Part shown: positions 48,001-57,849 of the stretch, in pieces
How positions within the stretch are numbered: position 1 is the first letter of the stretch
Layout of the letters: the number at the start of each line of letters is the position of its first letter
Assembly (NCBI RefSeq): GCF_004210375.1
Contig: NC_134825.1
Location: 65,401,558-65,465,557 of the forward strand
Source of the DNA: Tachypleus tridentatus
Taxonomy: Eukaryota > Arthropoda > Merostomata > Xiphosura > Limulidae
Direction of reading: 5' to 3'
Length of the DNA: 64,000 nucleotides
Translations under genes and position numbers: made by a program
Notes under the pieces: generated by a model
Told to the model about the DNA's origin: nothing
What the model saw: only the letters and a program-made list of their open reading frames with translations
Database searches by the model: none

Positions 48001-49600
48001 TTAGCAACATTCATTACAAACAACTTTAGAATGGCTCTGACAAACATTTTTTTTACAATTTGAGCAAACAATTTTCGACTGTATCTTTTGATCTGCCGCA
48101 CAAATGGCATCGTCCTCTTTTTGCCCTCTTTGCAGGCGGTTCACATGAGGTTATTTTGTCATTATCTTTGCAGTAAATTTCTTTGATTTCAAGCACCAAT
48201 TGCCGTATAAATTCTCTTCTGGCTCTTGATTTATGTTGACGAAGAAATTCTGGATGTTTTGTCGAGTATAGAACGAAAGCATTGTACGCAGCAAGATCTA
48301 GAATGTTATAGAATATGCAGACTGACCAGCGCTTTGATCGCCTCTTTGTTGTATAATATCTCACCAGTTGATCGAGAGTGTCGACATCTGCCTTTGTTGC
48401 ATTGTAAAGATTGACGATTTTGGGCTTTCCATTCTCTTCTACTTCACCAGACTGATGCTGAGAACTCAGTAGTAGCACATATTTTCCTGGTTTGTCTGAG
48501 TGCCTGAGAAGAGTGATGTCGTCATGGTAGAAAAACTTTGGTGATAACTCTCTAGATTTTGCATTTATTTCAGGAGGCAGGAAGGTTCTTGATTTCCGTA
48601 TGGTTCCAACAAGTCCTGTTCTTTTTGTTCGTAGGTACTTGGCAAGTGTCATTGTTGTGAAGAAATTATCTGTCGTTATTGTCCTTCCTTTTCCAAGAAA
48701 TGGCTGACTCAGTTCTCTGACTATTCTTTCTCATTGATTTGTTTCTGTCGTATTTCCAACCTTTCCAGTATAACTTTGAGCGTTGAGGAGGTAACTTGTC
48801 TTTGCATCTGTTAGGCACCAAATCTTTATTCCGTATTTGTCTGGCTTTGTCGGAATGTATGTTCTGAAGCCAACTCTTCCTTTGAAGTTACATAGTTGTT
48901 CATCCACTGTCAGGTATTCGCTTGGGTTGTAACTGTTTTTGCAATTTTCAATGAAAAAATTCCAGACTCCAGAGATGGCGGCATCTTTGATTTCTTTATT
49001 TCTTTGAGAGTGGATGTCAAATCTGATTTTTGAGCACATTTTTTTGAATTTGTCTTGTGTAATCAGTTTTTGCAAAAATGGCAAACCGAATTCGGTTGAA
49101 AACATTTCGTCTATCGATGCATTTTTGGATTTGCTTATTTCAGGGAAAAGATCAGCTGCGATCCAATTCCAGAGGTCTTCTTCAAAAATTGGTTCTTTCA
49201 TGACGGTGTTTGTTGAGTGAATGATCTGTTCCATCATATTATCAGAAATGAAAATTTTGAATGTTTCGAATGGTGTAGAGACTCTTGGAGCAGCTTGCCT
49301 TGTAATGCCTGGGTTCCCATTGAATATATTGAGAGCTGCGGTTCTCCTGTTGATCCTATAAGGTGTTGTTGAATAACTAAAATTCTTATCTTTGGACAAA
49401 AGTTCGTTCACTGGCATCGTAGTAAGATCTTCTTTATTACTTTCTTTACTTTCAGAAGGGTACGGCGCGATTTGTTCATCATTTTCGGCTTCAGAAGGAT
49501 CATCATCACAACTTTCAGAGTAGTCTTCGACATTATCATGTTCACTTTCATCATCGGATGGTTTTGTCAGTAAATGTACAGCTTCATCAAGAGATATCAT
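48001..49600 (-). pseudogene. piggyBac transposase, one in-frame stop and one frameshift
   Basis: The ATG at 49598-49600 starts MISLDEAVHLLTKPSDD, an acidic N-terminal region. The DDE core follows: YLTVDEQLCNFKGR (Asp codon 48902-48904), ITTDNFFTTM (Asp codon 48668-48670) and ATKADVDTLDQLVRYY (Asp codons 48380-48388), then KRRSKRWSV. The fold inserts at TTAA without a DNA synthesis step. An in-frame TGA at 48731-48733 (after TETNQ) splits an otherwise continuous frame of about 516 codons. Near 48067 one extra base shifts the frame so the C-terminal Cys-rich domain is read as NCLLKL-stop. The neighbouring frame still encodes CSNCKKNVCQSHSKVVCNEC and its natural stop at 48001. All catalytic Asp residues survive, so decay is recent. 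Confidence 0.92.
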
Positions 49601-49629
49601 TTTTGACACGGTTTGAATATTTCAGCTCC

Positions 49630-49639
49630 TATATATATA
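49630..49639 (-). promoter_or_regulatory. TATA box of the piggyBac transposase
   Basis: TATATATA lies about 30 bp upstream of the ATG at 49600, implying a very short leader or initiation slightly inside. The heat-shock array begins about 20 bp further upstream. Confidence 0.6.
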
Positions 49640-49650
49640 GGATTTGTGGA

Positions 49651-49732
49651 TTCTTGTAGAATATTCTAGAAGCTTCAAGAATATTCTAGATTATTCTAAA
49701 TACTTCTGTAAAGTTTCTAGAATGTTCTAGAA
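49651..49732 (-). promoter_or_regulatory. Heat-shock element array upstream of the transposase
   Basis: Alternating GAA and TTC triplets are exactly 5 bp apart: GAA 49659, TTC 49664, GAA 49669, TTC 49674, GAA 49679, TTC 49684. This is six perfect nGAAn units. A second cluster is TTC 49715, GAA 49720, TTC 49725, GAA 49730. Heat-shock factor trimers bind three or more such units. A further TTC-GAA pair at 49880-49887 was part of the same array before the MITE insertion. Position relative to the TATA box is like hsp70 promoters. Confidence 0.8.
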
Positions 49733-49879
49733 CAGGCGTGAGCAAACTAGGCAATAATCAGGACCGTTTAAAATTATTGTTGGAGTAGAGTTATTATCCT
49801 AAATATCCATCTTTTGAAAAGAAGTTATAAAATTAATATATTTTTACTATAATTTGCTTTTTTCGGTTGCCCAGGCCTG
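49733..49879. mobile_element. 147-bp hAT MITE inserted in the heat-shock array
   Basis: Ends CAGGCGTGAGCAAACT and (reversed) CAGGCCTGGGCAACCG are hAT-type inverted repeats. The exact 8-bp duplication TTCTAGAA flanks it at 49725-49732 and 49880-49887. nTCTAGAn is a known favoured hAT target. No coding capacity. Confidence 0.9.
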
Positions 49880-50377
49880 TTCTAGAATTATTCAGGTAAT
49901 AAATAAAGTCATTTTTATGTTTTTTGATCTGGGGCCTAATAGGCCCCAAAATACTTTTAGTGGATGTTTAAAAAAATTTTTTAAATATTATTTCGCAAAT
50001 GTCTGAAAAGTCAAAATATTATTGCTCCTTAAAATATAAAGGGATAGGGTCAGTTAATAACAATTTCATTTAAATACAAAATTATTAGCCTAATATTAAT
50101 AACCTTTCAAGTTGCTCTGGGGCCTATTAGGCCCCAATTTTCGTAGGAGTGTTAATGTATGCGTTTTTTAGTTAGCCAATTTATATTTTAAGGCTTAGCG
50201 GCGATGGTTACCATGTTTTAACGGTACATAAAATGAACCGAAATTTCAAGTCCTGATTTTCTTTTTGATTTATTTATGTTGGTAATGGTTTATTAGAGAC
50301 GGCACTAAAATAAAACTATGAGACAAAAAAAAATCCGAGGAGAAGAAGCATAGAAACACCAGCAAGAAGAAACTTAG

Positions 50378-50620
50378 GCTTAGCATGACCAGGTGGTTAA
50401 GGCACTCGACTCGTAATCCGTGGGTCACGGGTTAGAATCCCTATCACACAACACATGCTCTCCCTTTCAGCCGTGGGTGCGCTATAATGTTACGGTTAAT
50501 CCCACTATTCGTTGGTATAAGAGCAGCCCAAGTTCCCTCTGGTCTTACACTGTTAGATTAGGAACGGCTAACGCAGATAGCCCCAGTGTAGCTTTACGCG
50601 AAATTCAAAGCAAAACAAAC
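50378..50620 (+). mobile_element. SINE family A with internal deletion
   Basis: Head GGCTTAGCATGACCAGGTGG through tail GCTTTACGCGAAATTCAAAG. The block GAGTTGGCGGTGGGTGGTGA and neighbours (about 45 bp) is missing between GCCCAAG and TTCCCTC. Confidence 0.9.
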
Positions 50621-51429
50621 TAATTCTTCCAAACGGAGAAATAGTTAAGAGAAAATGGCTTCTATATAGCAAAACTAAAAAAGTCCTCTTCTGTTTCTTT
50701 TGCACAGTTTTTATTAAACGGACTCTACTAATCCCAGCAATAGCCATTCCTACAAAGATATTCTGCAACTGGAGAAAAAGAAACCCCACAGTCTATCAAC
50801 ATGAACATTTCCACAGAATGTCCAAAATCGTACATGACCTGGATAAACTTTGAAATGTTATTACAAAGAGTTTCACGATTAATAAAGAACTTGAAATTAA
50901 GGAAGACTAGAAGAAAAGAAAAAAAATGCTGGTACGTTCTGAAAATTGTAATCGACGTTACTCTCTTTTGTACACATTATAATGTTGCTTTAGAAAGTTT
51001 CTCTTTTGTAATCTGTTCTTCGAATTCAGTAGTATTTCTTAATATAGTTAACCTGACCAATAAGTACAATAAACAAATTGTTGTTCCATTGAGAATATAA
51101 AGAAAGGTCTCACAACTTTATCATATTTTTCACCCGCTATTCAAAATGAGATGATGTATTTACTGGGTAGTATAAAAAGAACAAAAATTATTTTTTCAGT
51201 GAAAAAAAAATCCATCCATTGAAGAAAGTTTTATTGACTTTATCGAAACAAAAAATAAAATGAGTTTAGGGTTAGTTACTGACATTGCAGAAAATTCCCT
51301 AAAACACTGTTTAGATTTTAACAACTGCAGAGAGCAATACTATGACAATGGACTATATAATAGCGTTCAAACACGTTTGTTAAACAGAAATCAGTAAATA
51401 TGTTCCATGTTGTACATATTTCCTAAACC
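50621..51429. other. Non-coding, nothing recognised
   Basis: An open frame at 50801-51100 (99 codons) has no recognisable similarity and is rated unsupported. Confidence 0.45.
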
Positions 51430-51522
51430 TTCCAACGCTAGATACTTGGTTTTGATACCCATGGCAAGCAGAGGACAGATAACTCATTGTGCAGCTTTGT
51501 GCTTAACTGCAAACAAATAGAT
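51430..51522 (+). mobile_element. SINE family B, 5'-truncated
   Basis: GATACCCATGGCAAGCAGAG, then the tail TTGTGCAGCTTTGTGCTTAA. Confidence 0.6.
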
Positions 51523-53090
51523 TTTACGTTTTGGAATGGCCATTCTATTTCACAATATACCCACTAAAATATAGCAAATACTTAAATTATGGAGATTTTT
51601 TTCTGAAATAGGAACTGTAAAGTTTGAAACAGTTTTATTGATGCAGAACTTTTACAAAGCAGCACATATAGTGGTGCTACAAATGCTTCACAGGTGAGGT
51701 ATTGTAACAACTCACCTAAATATTAAAATAGCTATGAGAATTTCGTTACTATCCCTGTAGTCGTTGTGTCCTGCGAACACGTCAAATATTAAAATTAGTT
51801 AAAACTACTTACATTCGTCCACGAGCCAAGAAAGGTTGTCAAATTTAGCGATTTTGTCAAGCGAACATAAAGTTGTCAGCTCCTTGAATTATGATGACAT
51901 TATAGGCAAACTTGCAACATCAAAATCCTGAAAATTATGTATTTAAATGTTGTGAGGATGTGGATGTGTTTCTTTTTCTTGTTTGGCACAGTAAAAAACA
52001 AACAAACAAAACTCTTGTTATTATTTTTAGAGTTTGAAGGGAAGGAAGCGGTGTATTTCGGTCTTGCTCCAGGTGACATTTCTTTGCTACGGAATTGACT
52101 GTGATTATTAGAAAAATTTATGACAATAATTAGAAATTTACGTTTGAGAACAATACTTATTATTAGAAATATTAGCTATTATTGTTTTTGTTTTCAGAAA
52201 CCACTCATTACGAGACGCATAACTATACAACAATGTAATCCTCAGATGGGAAAAATAATTACACTCCTGTTCTGTTTCGCTTCACAGTTTAATTAGTAAT
52301 TCTATATCACTTTAACATGCTCACGTGTAAGAGTTTAATATTGTTTTAAGCTATATTTCTAATATTGTAATTTTTGTGTTTATTAGAAGGCACATGATAT
52401 TAAGATAGGCCTAGAATTCCTTAAATGTCATAAGTTGAGTCAAGTTTTTCTCGTACATTCGAAGCTAGAATATAAAACGGGATAGCTGTTTCAAAAATTG
52501 AGCGAGTAGAAAGACAAATGAGAATATAATTGAGAGAGTATAGAATTTTTTGAAGTTAGTAGAATGAATCAGCTATTGTGTTATTTATCGCAGTTTCTCG
52601 AGGTAAATAAGTTGATCTGATGCCATGTTAGTCCAAGATTTCTTAGAGAGAATTAAACACCATTTGTAACAAAGACCTACAACAAATTACGACAGTGTAC
52701 AAGATTTCAAGCTTGCTGAAACGTTAAAGTAGGAAATAAGTCGATTTGTTACAGATTAGATAGACTTAACTTTTACTTATTTTCACTACTTGAGTTGAAA
52801 GAGCCTCCCAATGTTATCTTTATATATATATATATATATTTATTTAAAACAAATTCCCTATATTTAAAACAACAACAACAAAACCTAAATCCAATCTCCG
52901 ATTAAAATTCATCAATGTTCTTTTTAGATTTGAGAAGCACAGTCTTGATCCTTTGAATAAATTCTACAATTTCCTCACTTCTGGAGATTATACTGTTAAA
53001 TTCGTTCTGAAGTAGACAAAATCATGTTTCCTGATGTTACCTTTAAGATCGATCATAACATTATATAGCATGCCTTATTTCAGAAATTGG
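51523..53090. other. Non-coding, nothing recognised
   Basis: AT-rich, with a (TA)n tract near 52822. Confidence 0.5.
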
Positions 53091-53222
53091 CCCCCCTCTC
53101 CAGTGGCACAGAGGTATGTTTGCAGATTCCTACTGCTATAAACCGGATTTTATTACGGGTGGTGGGCAGAGTGCAGATAACCCATTGTGCAACTTTGTGT
53201 TTAATTCCAATTTAAATCCAAA
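53091..53222 (+). mobile_element. SINE family B
   Basis: CCAGTGGCACAGAGGTATGT (A-box side), GGTGGGCAGAGTGCAGATAA and the tail GTGCAACTTTGTGTTTAATT. Confidence 0.75.
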
Positions 53223-53411
53223 ACAAGCTAACAGTATTTCGTAAATCTTTAAAAAACAGTATTTCTTCACTTCAATTCATACTCCCCTCAATATTTTGAA
53301 ATGAAGTGTGTAATTATGAGAAAAATGAATTATTTGAACTTACAACATTAAAACAAATAAAACCACCTCATGCAATGAGTTCAAGTCCCTTTTCTAATTA
53401 ACCAGTAAATA

Positions 53412-53925
53412 TAGTATTATGCGAAAGTGTAAGAACAAAGTAAAAAATTACAGTTCAGGCTACTTTCAAAGAACAATGGAAGGTAAACCACAGGCGAAAC
53501 ATCAACATTTTATTAAACTTCATACATAGTACAACAGAAACTCAGTGGAAGTGGTTAAGTTCAGCAAACAGTTAATATTTTGTGTGTCCGTTTCTAGCTT
53601 TAATAACTACAGACAGTCTTTCAGGCTTTGTTACAATATATTTAATCAAATTGTCTTTGGAAATTTACTCCAAATGTCGCTAACACACTCCCATAAAATT
53701 CCCCTGGACGTATCTTTTGATTTGTCAAGATTTTGGTAAATGAAGTCCGAGATATGGGCAACTGGGTTGAGATTTGAGATTTGTGGAGGCCATTGCATCA
53801 TCTGAATGACTCCGGCATCTCCTTTCGTAGTCAATATCTGCATAGGTTGGATAAGTGTTTGAGATCATTATATTGTTGGTAAAGGATATTGGCTCAACAG
53901 AAAAACACCGCCAAACTATCACACT
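53412..53925 (-). mobile_element. Tc1-like transposon remnant (C-terminal transposase part)
   Basis: The minus strand reads MIVWRCFSVEPISF, then MQWPPQISNLNPVAHISDFI, LWECVSDIWSKFPK, and after a frameshift KPERLSVVIKARNGHTKY. This is the Tc1 order GVMVWGCFS ... WPxQSPDLNPIEHxW ... RxxxVIxAxGGxTKY. The segment with the second catalytic Asp (DNDPKHT-type) is deleted, the first is absent, and frames shift. The left end AGTATTATGCGAAAGTGTAA is terminal-repeat-like. The 5' half is missing. Confidence 0.8.
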
Positions 53926-55933
53926 GCCTAAATGAAAATGAACTAAATGAAAAATAATTTACGTAGATATGGTCGAGCTACTCGGTTGAACTGTGCATTG
54001 TAAAATAGATTTTCTCATCTTAGAAGTGACCTTTTTCATGTTATGTTATTTGTTATGTCTGAATATGCTTATTCACTGTTTCAAAAACATTATAGTTGTT
54101 ATGACGACTATCTAGAAATGGAGCAGTGCCAAAGTGTGACTGATATGTTACTGAACTGAAACAACTTTTTATTTTATGCCTCTTTAGTGGATTTCAACGA
54201 CAAAGAATGACAGCTGCAAAGTTTTATGAGTTTTGTTTGTATGATTTGACTTAAAGTAAATAATCTATAGGAAATGGTAAGTTTTGATATTTTAAGTATT
54301 AGTAACTAATTGTTTAAACATATTTTGTGATGACCCCTAAGATAGTGACAACCTTTTCTTTTTAAACATTGATAACTTGTTGAGACAATGATGTATCATC
54401 TTTTGCTCACAGCATAAGTAACCACGTGATCGTCTTTGACAAAAGTTAGTGTTAAAAGTTTCAACGTTTCATGATCTTTTAACAGAAATAGTAGGTTAAT
54501 CATTTATTTTTAGTTGTAGCAAAGTTTATTACTATTAATATAATTAAATCTAGTCATATAATTCATGTATTTTAATCTTAACAAAACAGTTGCGAAGTTT
54601 GTAAGATATACATGTGAAACTGTTTTATTATCAGTAAGCCAACATGATGTTCTCCAAGATATTTTAGACAACAATTATTTTCTATGTATAATTATTACGA
54701 TATTGACTGTCAATATAATAAATCCTGATGGAAATGTTTTAGCAAACAAAACCTTTGTCCTCTCTTTGATTTAAAGTAAGCTTATTGCTGCTGTTAGATA
54801 AATTAGAATTGGTCATTGTTAATGATTTGAAATATTCGTCTAATATATAACAATCATGTTTCAAAACATGAGATAATTAAAATAATAATGAAATCTCACA
54901 TATGTAAGTATAATCGATTTTTCATTTTGTTCTAAGCCGACTGATACTGTCTGGTCATTTGCTGTATGTAGGACACAGTTTGCAATAATTATACACTAAC
55001 CAATAAAATACTTAGAGAATGTATAGTTAACATTTTGTATGACTATGTAATGAACGTATCGAGATAGTGACAATGTTTCATCAATGACAATTACATTTTA
55101 GAAACGTATAGTTTAATTAAATACAAAAATTATATTTAACTGATATGCAGCACTATATATTTATAGTTTTGTAAAGTGACCATTTATTTTGAATATATTG
55201 TAAATACACAGATTACGACAATGTGTTATAGTTATTTGTTATTTCAATAAAAGTTTTGCGTAAATGTCGTACATTTAAAAAGTTTTACTTTTCCCTTAAG
55301 TGAATTGAGACACTGATGGTTTTCTGGTACAGTATATAATAAACTATGGTGAGTGATAAATTAATCATTTAAACGTTATGCAAAAATCTTATAAATTTTA
55401 GTATTAAGGTATAATGTATATATATATATATAGTTCATTATTCAATATATTGTGTATTATAATTTATAGCTTAAGTGAATATATTTAGCGATCGTAAAAG
55501 TGAACATAATGTAGAGTTTATTACAATATTATAAATTATTATAGTAAATAATGTTTTCTATGTACATAACAAACACTGAACTGTTATAAAAACATTAATC
55601 AGTTAGTTTATAGTTTATGTTCATTTTGGTCTGTGATCACCCTTTACTTATATTTCTTCGAACTCTGCTCTACTTACTTTGTAAACGACATTCTTGGTCA
55701 ACTCAGAATTGACCTTTGACTAAGTCACCCTTAATAAATTGTGTGTTGATGATGTCAATATCTCCAAGGAGTTGTAGCAGAAAGCTTTACACTAGACCAC
55801 ATGTTGTCACAATAATTGTCGATACGTGTATTCTAATTTAACATCGGAACAACACCTAGGAATGTGTATATGTGTTTGGTGATAGATAATATGAAAGTTG
55901 TGATATTTTAAATATTAGTAATCAGTAATTAAT
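53926..55933. other. AT-rich non-coding DNA
   Basis: No gene or element recognised; a (TA)n tract is near 55417. Confidence 0.5.
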
Positions 55934-56206
55934 TGGTTTGTTTTTTAATTTCGCGCAAAGTTATACGAGGGCTATCTGCGCTAGCCGTCCTTAATTTTGC
56001 AGTGTCGGACTAGAGGGAAGGCAGCTAGTCATCACCACCCACCGCCAACCCTTGGGTTACTCTTTTACCAACGAATAGTGGGATTGACCGTCACATTATC
56101 ATGCATCCACGGCTGAAAAGGCAAGCATGTTTGGTGTGACGGGGATTCGAACACGCAACCCTCGGATTACGTGTCGAGTGCCTTAACCACCTGGCCATGC
56201 CAGGCC
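55934..56206 (-). mobile_element. SINE family A, full length
   Basis: Tail TTTAATTTCGCGCAAAGTTA through head end CCATGCCAGGCC. The B-box region GATTCGAACACGC is well kept. Confidence 0.93.
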
Positions 56207-56910
56207 AGTAACCAGTGAGTCGTTCATATATTATACTTAGCTACGGTGCGATTATTGGCTGTGTATGATTTGTGAAACATTAAATGTCCTACAGAACATT
56301 GTCTGAAGATAGTTATGAACCGTTTAGATATGTATTCCATACTTTCACAAGTTTAGTGTTCGTTTGTAGGTTTTAAAGACTACTTAATTACAAATTAGTT
56401 AATGAATTAGAGTTAAGTATTATTTTAGAAATTATTTAAATAATTAATGAGTAATTGTCGACATGATAAGATACGTATCGTATGAGTCATGGTCGCCTGA
56501 ATAAATGTTCTTTACTTTGTGGTACTATTACATCCATTATGTGTATCATCCATTATGACCGCCTGTATAGTATCGAATTGTAATCACAAATCTCCATAAG
56601 TTAACTGCGTCCTCTGATGACACTTTTGTAACTATGACGTCTTCATCTTTGATGTTTCTTCCCCTCCCTTTCCTCTGAGGCAGCCAATGAGCTTTTCCCG
56701 TCATTTGATACATGGTAGTGTATCTCATGTTTGAGATCAATGGCAGTCTTCCTTCTTCTCAAAGGCTTCATAAACAAAGACACCTAACATCAATATTATT
56801 GAGCTCAGGTGTTTTGCCTCTTCCTTTCCTATTTTCAAATTTATTATCTTGGTCTTACGATCTGGGGTGTACTTGACACTGTTTGGAGAGCATTTCAGAT
56901 TGGGTGACAA
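56207..56910. other. Non-coding; one unexplained open frame
   Basis: On the minus strand 56546-56740, GRGRNIKDEDVIVTKVSSED then AVNLWRFVITI has protein-like composition and could be a fragment of an unrecognised element. No splice sites or homologue recognised. Confidence 0.35.
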
Positions 56911-56951
56911 TTACGAGTCGAACGCCTTAACCCAACTGGCCATGCCGTGCC
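56911..56951 (-). mobile_element. SINE family A head fragment
   Basis: Only TTACGAGTCGAACGCCTTAA and CTGGCCATGCCGTGCC are present, i.e. the 5' ~41 bp of the tRNA-like head. Confidence 0.7.
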
Positions 56952-57016
56952 TCCTATTAATTAGTAATATAATTCAACAATTAATAACTAATCTGCATAT
57001 AGATAGTACAGTACTC

Positions 57017-57845
57017 TTGTATCTCAGGGCGGCTAGTGTGGGTAATGACACTTTTACTAATAAAGCAGAGAACAACACTTTGACCTTCTTAGGTCATCCT
57101 CAGGATAACAAAGAGAAAGTTCGCAACTGATCGTTGCCTGGCAAATGTCTCAGGGATGAGAGTGTAAACGGGTACGGGATTGTAGGGGCGTTGCAGTTGG
57201 TTGTTAGGTCATTATTTAGTACAGCTATAAAGGTGTTCCTTTATATTCGTTTAATTTTGGTTTTAGTTGCTTAGTATCTGGGTGTTTTCTATAGTTATGT
57301 TGTGTTTATTTGATTTGCAGTGTTCAAAAACATTTGAAGGTGGTTTTTTTTTTGTTCTTTGAATCTGGTTTCCATTTTTATGCTTGTTTCTCCGATATAG
57401 AAGTCGTGGCAGTTGTTGCATTGTATTTTATAAATAATGTTGGTGTTGTGCTTGTTTATTTTGAATTTCGCGCAAAGCTACTCGAAGGCTATCTGCGCTA
57501 GCCGTCCCTAATTTAGCAGTGTAAGACTAGAGGGAAGGCAGCTAGTCATCACCACCCACCACCAACTCTTGGGCTACTCTTTTACCAACGAATAGTGGGA
57601 TTGACCGTCACATTATAACGTCCCCACTGCTGAAAGGGCGAGCATGTTTGGTGCGACCGGGATTCGAACCCGCGACCCTCGGATTACGAGTCGAACGCCT
57701 TAACATGCTTGGCCATGCCAGGCCCATGTTGTGTTTGTCAGTATAGTTTTTGTATAATATGGACTTTAATTTTGTACCTGTTTTTGAATAAATTTTGTGT
57801 TTACTAGAATGTTTTGTTTTGTTATAACCAGCCGTCCTGAGATAC
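57017..57845 (-). mobile_element. Penelope-like element fragment with inverted ends, split by a SINE
   Basis: On the minus strand, YSKTGTKLKSILYKNYTDKH (57735-57800) continues after the SINE at 57450 into NIIYKIQC, NNCHDFYIGETSIKMETRF. This is the start of a GIY-YIG endonuclease matching the copy at 63295. GTATCTCAG(G/A)(G/A)CGGCT appears inverted at both ends (57019 and 57845). The stretch at 57065-57140 corresponds to the terminal repeat of the 63043 copy (GACCTTCTTAGGTCATCCTC versus GACCTTCTTCGGTCATCGTC). Confidence 0.8.
57451..57726 (-). mobile_element. SINE family A nested in the Penelope fragment
   Basis: Full-length copy, flanked by TGTTGTG at 57444-57450 and 57727-57733. Removing it restores the Penelope order AATGTTGGTGTTGTGTTTGT, as in the uninterrupted copy at 63355-63375. 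It therefore inserted later. Confidence 0.92.
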
Positions 57846-57849
57846 ATTT

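Larger units (their letters stand above)
47909..50155 (-). mobile_element. Near-complete piggyBac transposon
   Basis: TTAACACTCATACGAAAAAA at the left (47909) and, reversed at the right, TTAACACTCCTACGAAAATT (to 50155) are matching ends with the TTAA target. The palindrome GGGGCCTAnnAGGCCCC occurs at 47956-47972, 49932-49948 and 50119-50135. The copy at 49932 is part of an inverted repeat of the left subterminal region (ACATCCACTAAA...TTTTGGGGCC). The transposase gene and its promoter occupy the middle. Length ~2.25 kb is normal for the superfamily. Confidence 0.95.

Noticed and set aside
47916..48110. Separate small gene at the piggyBac left end
   Set aside because: Its frame contains the Cys-rich tail of the transposase; it is explained by the frameshift near 48067.
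56546..56740. 64-codon frame on the minus strand as a gene
   Set aside because: Protein-like but unrecognised, no splice sites, flanked by SINE and Penelope fragments. Left as an unexplained open frame within 56207-56910.
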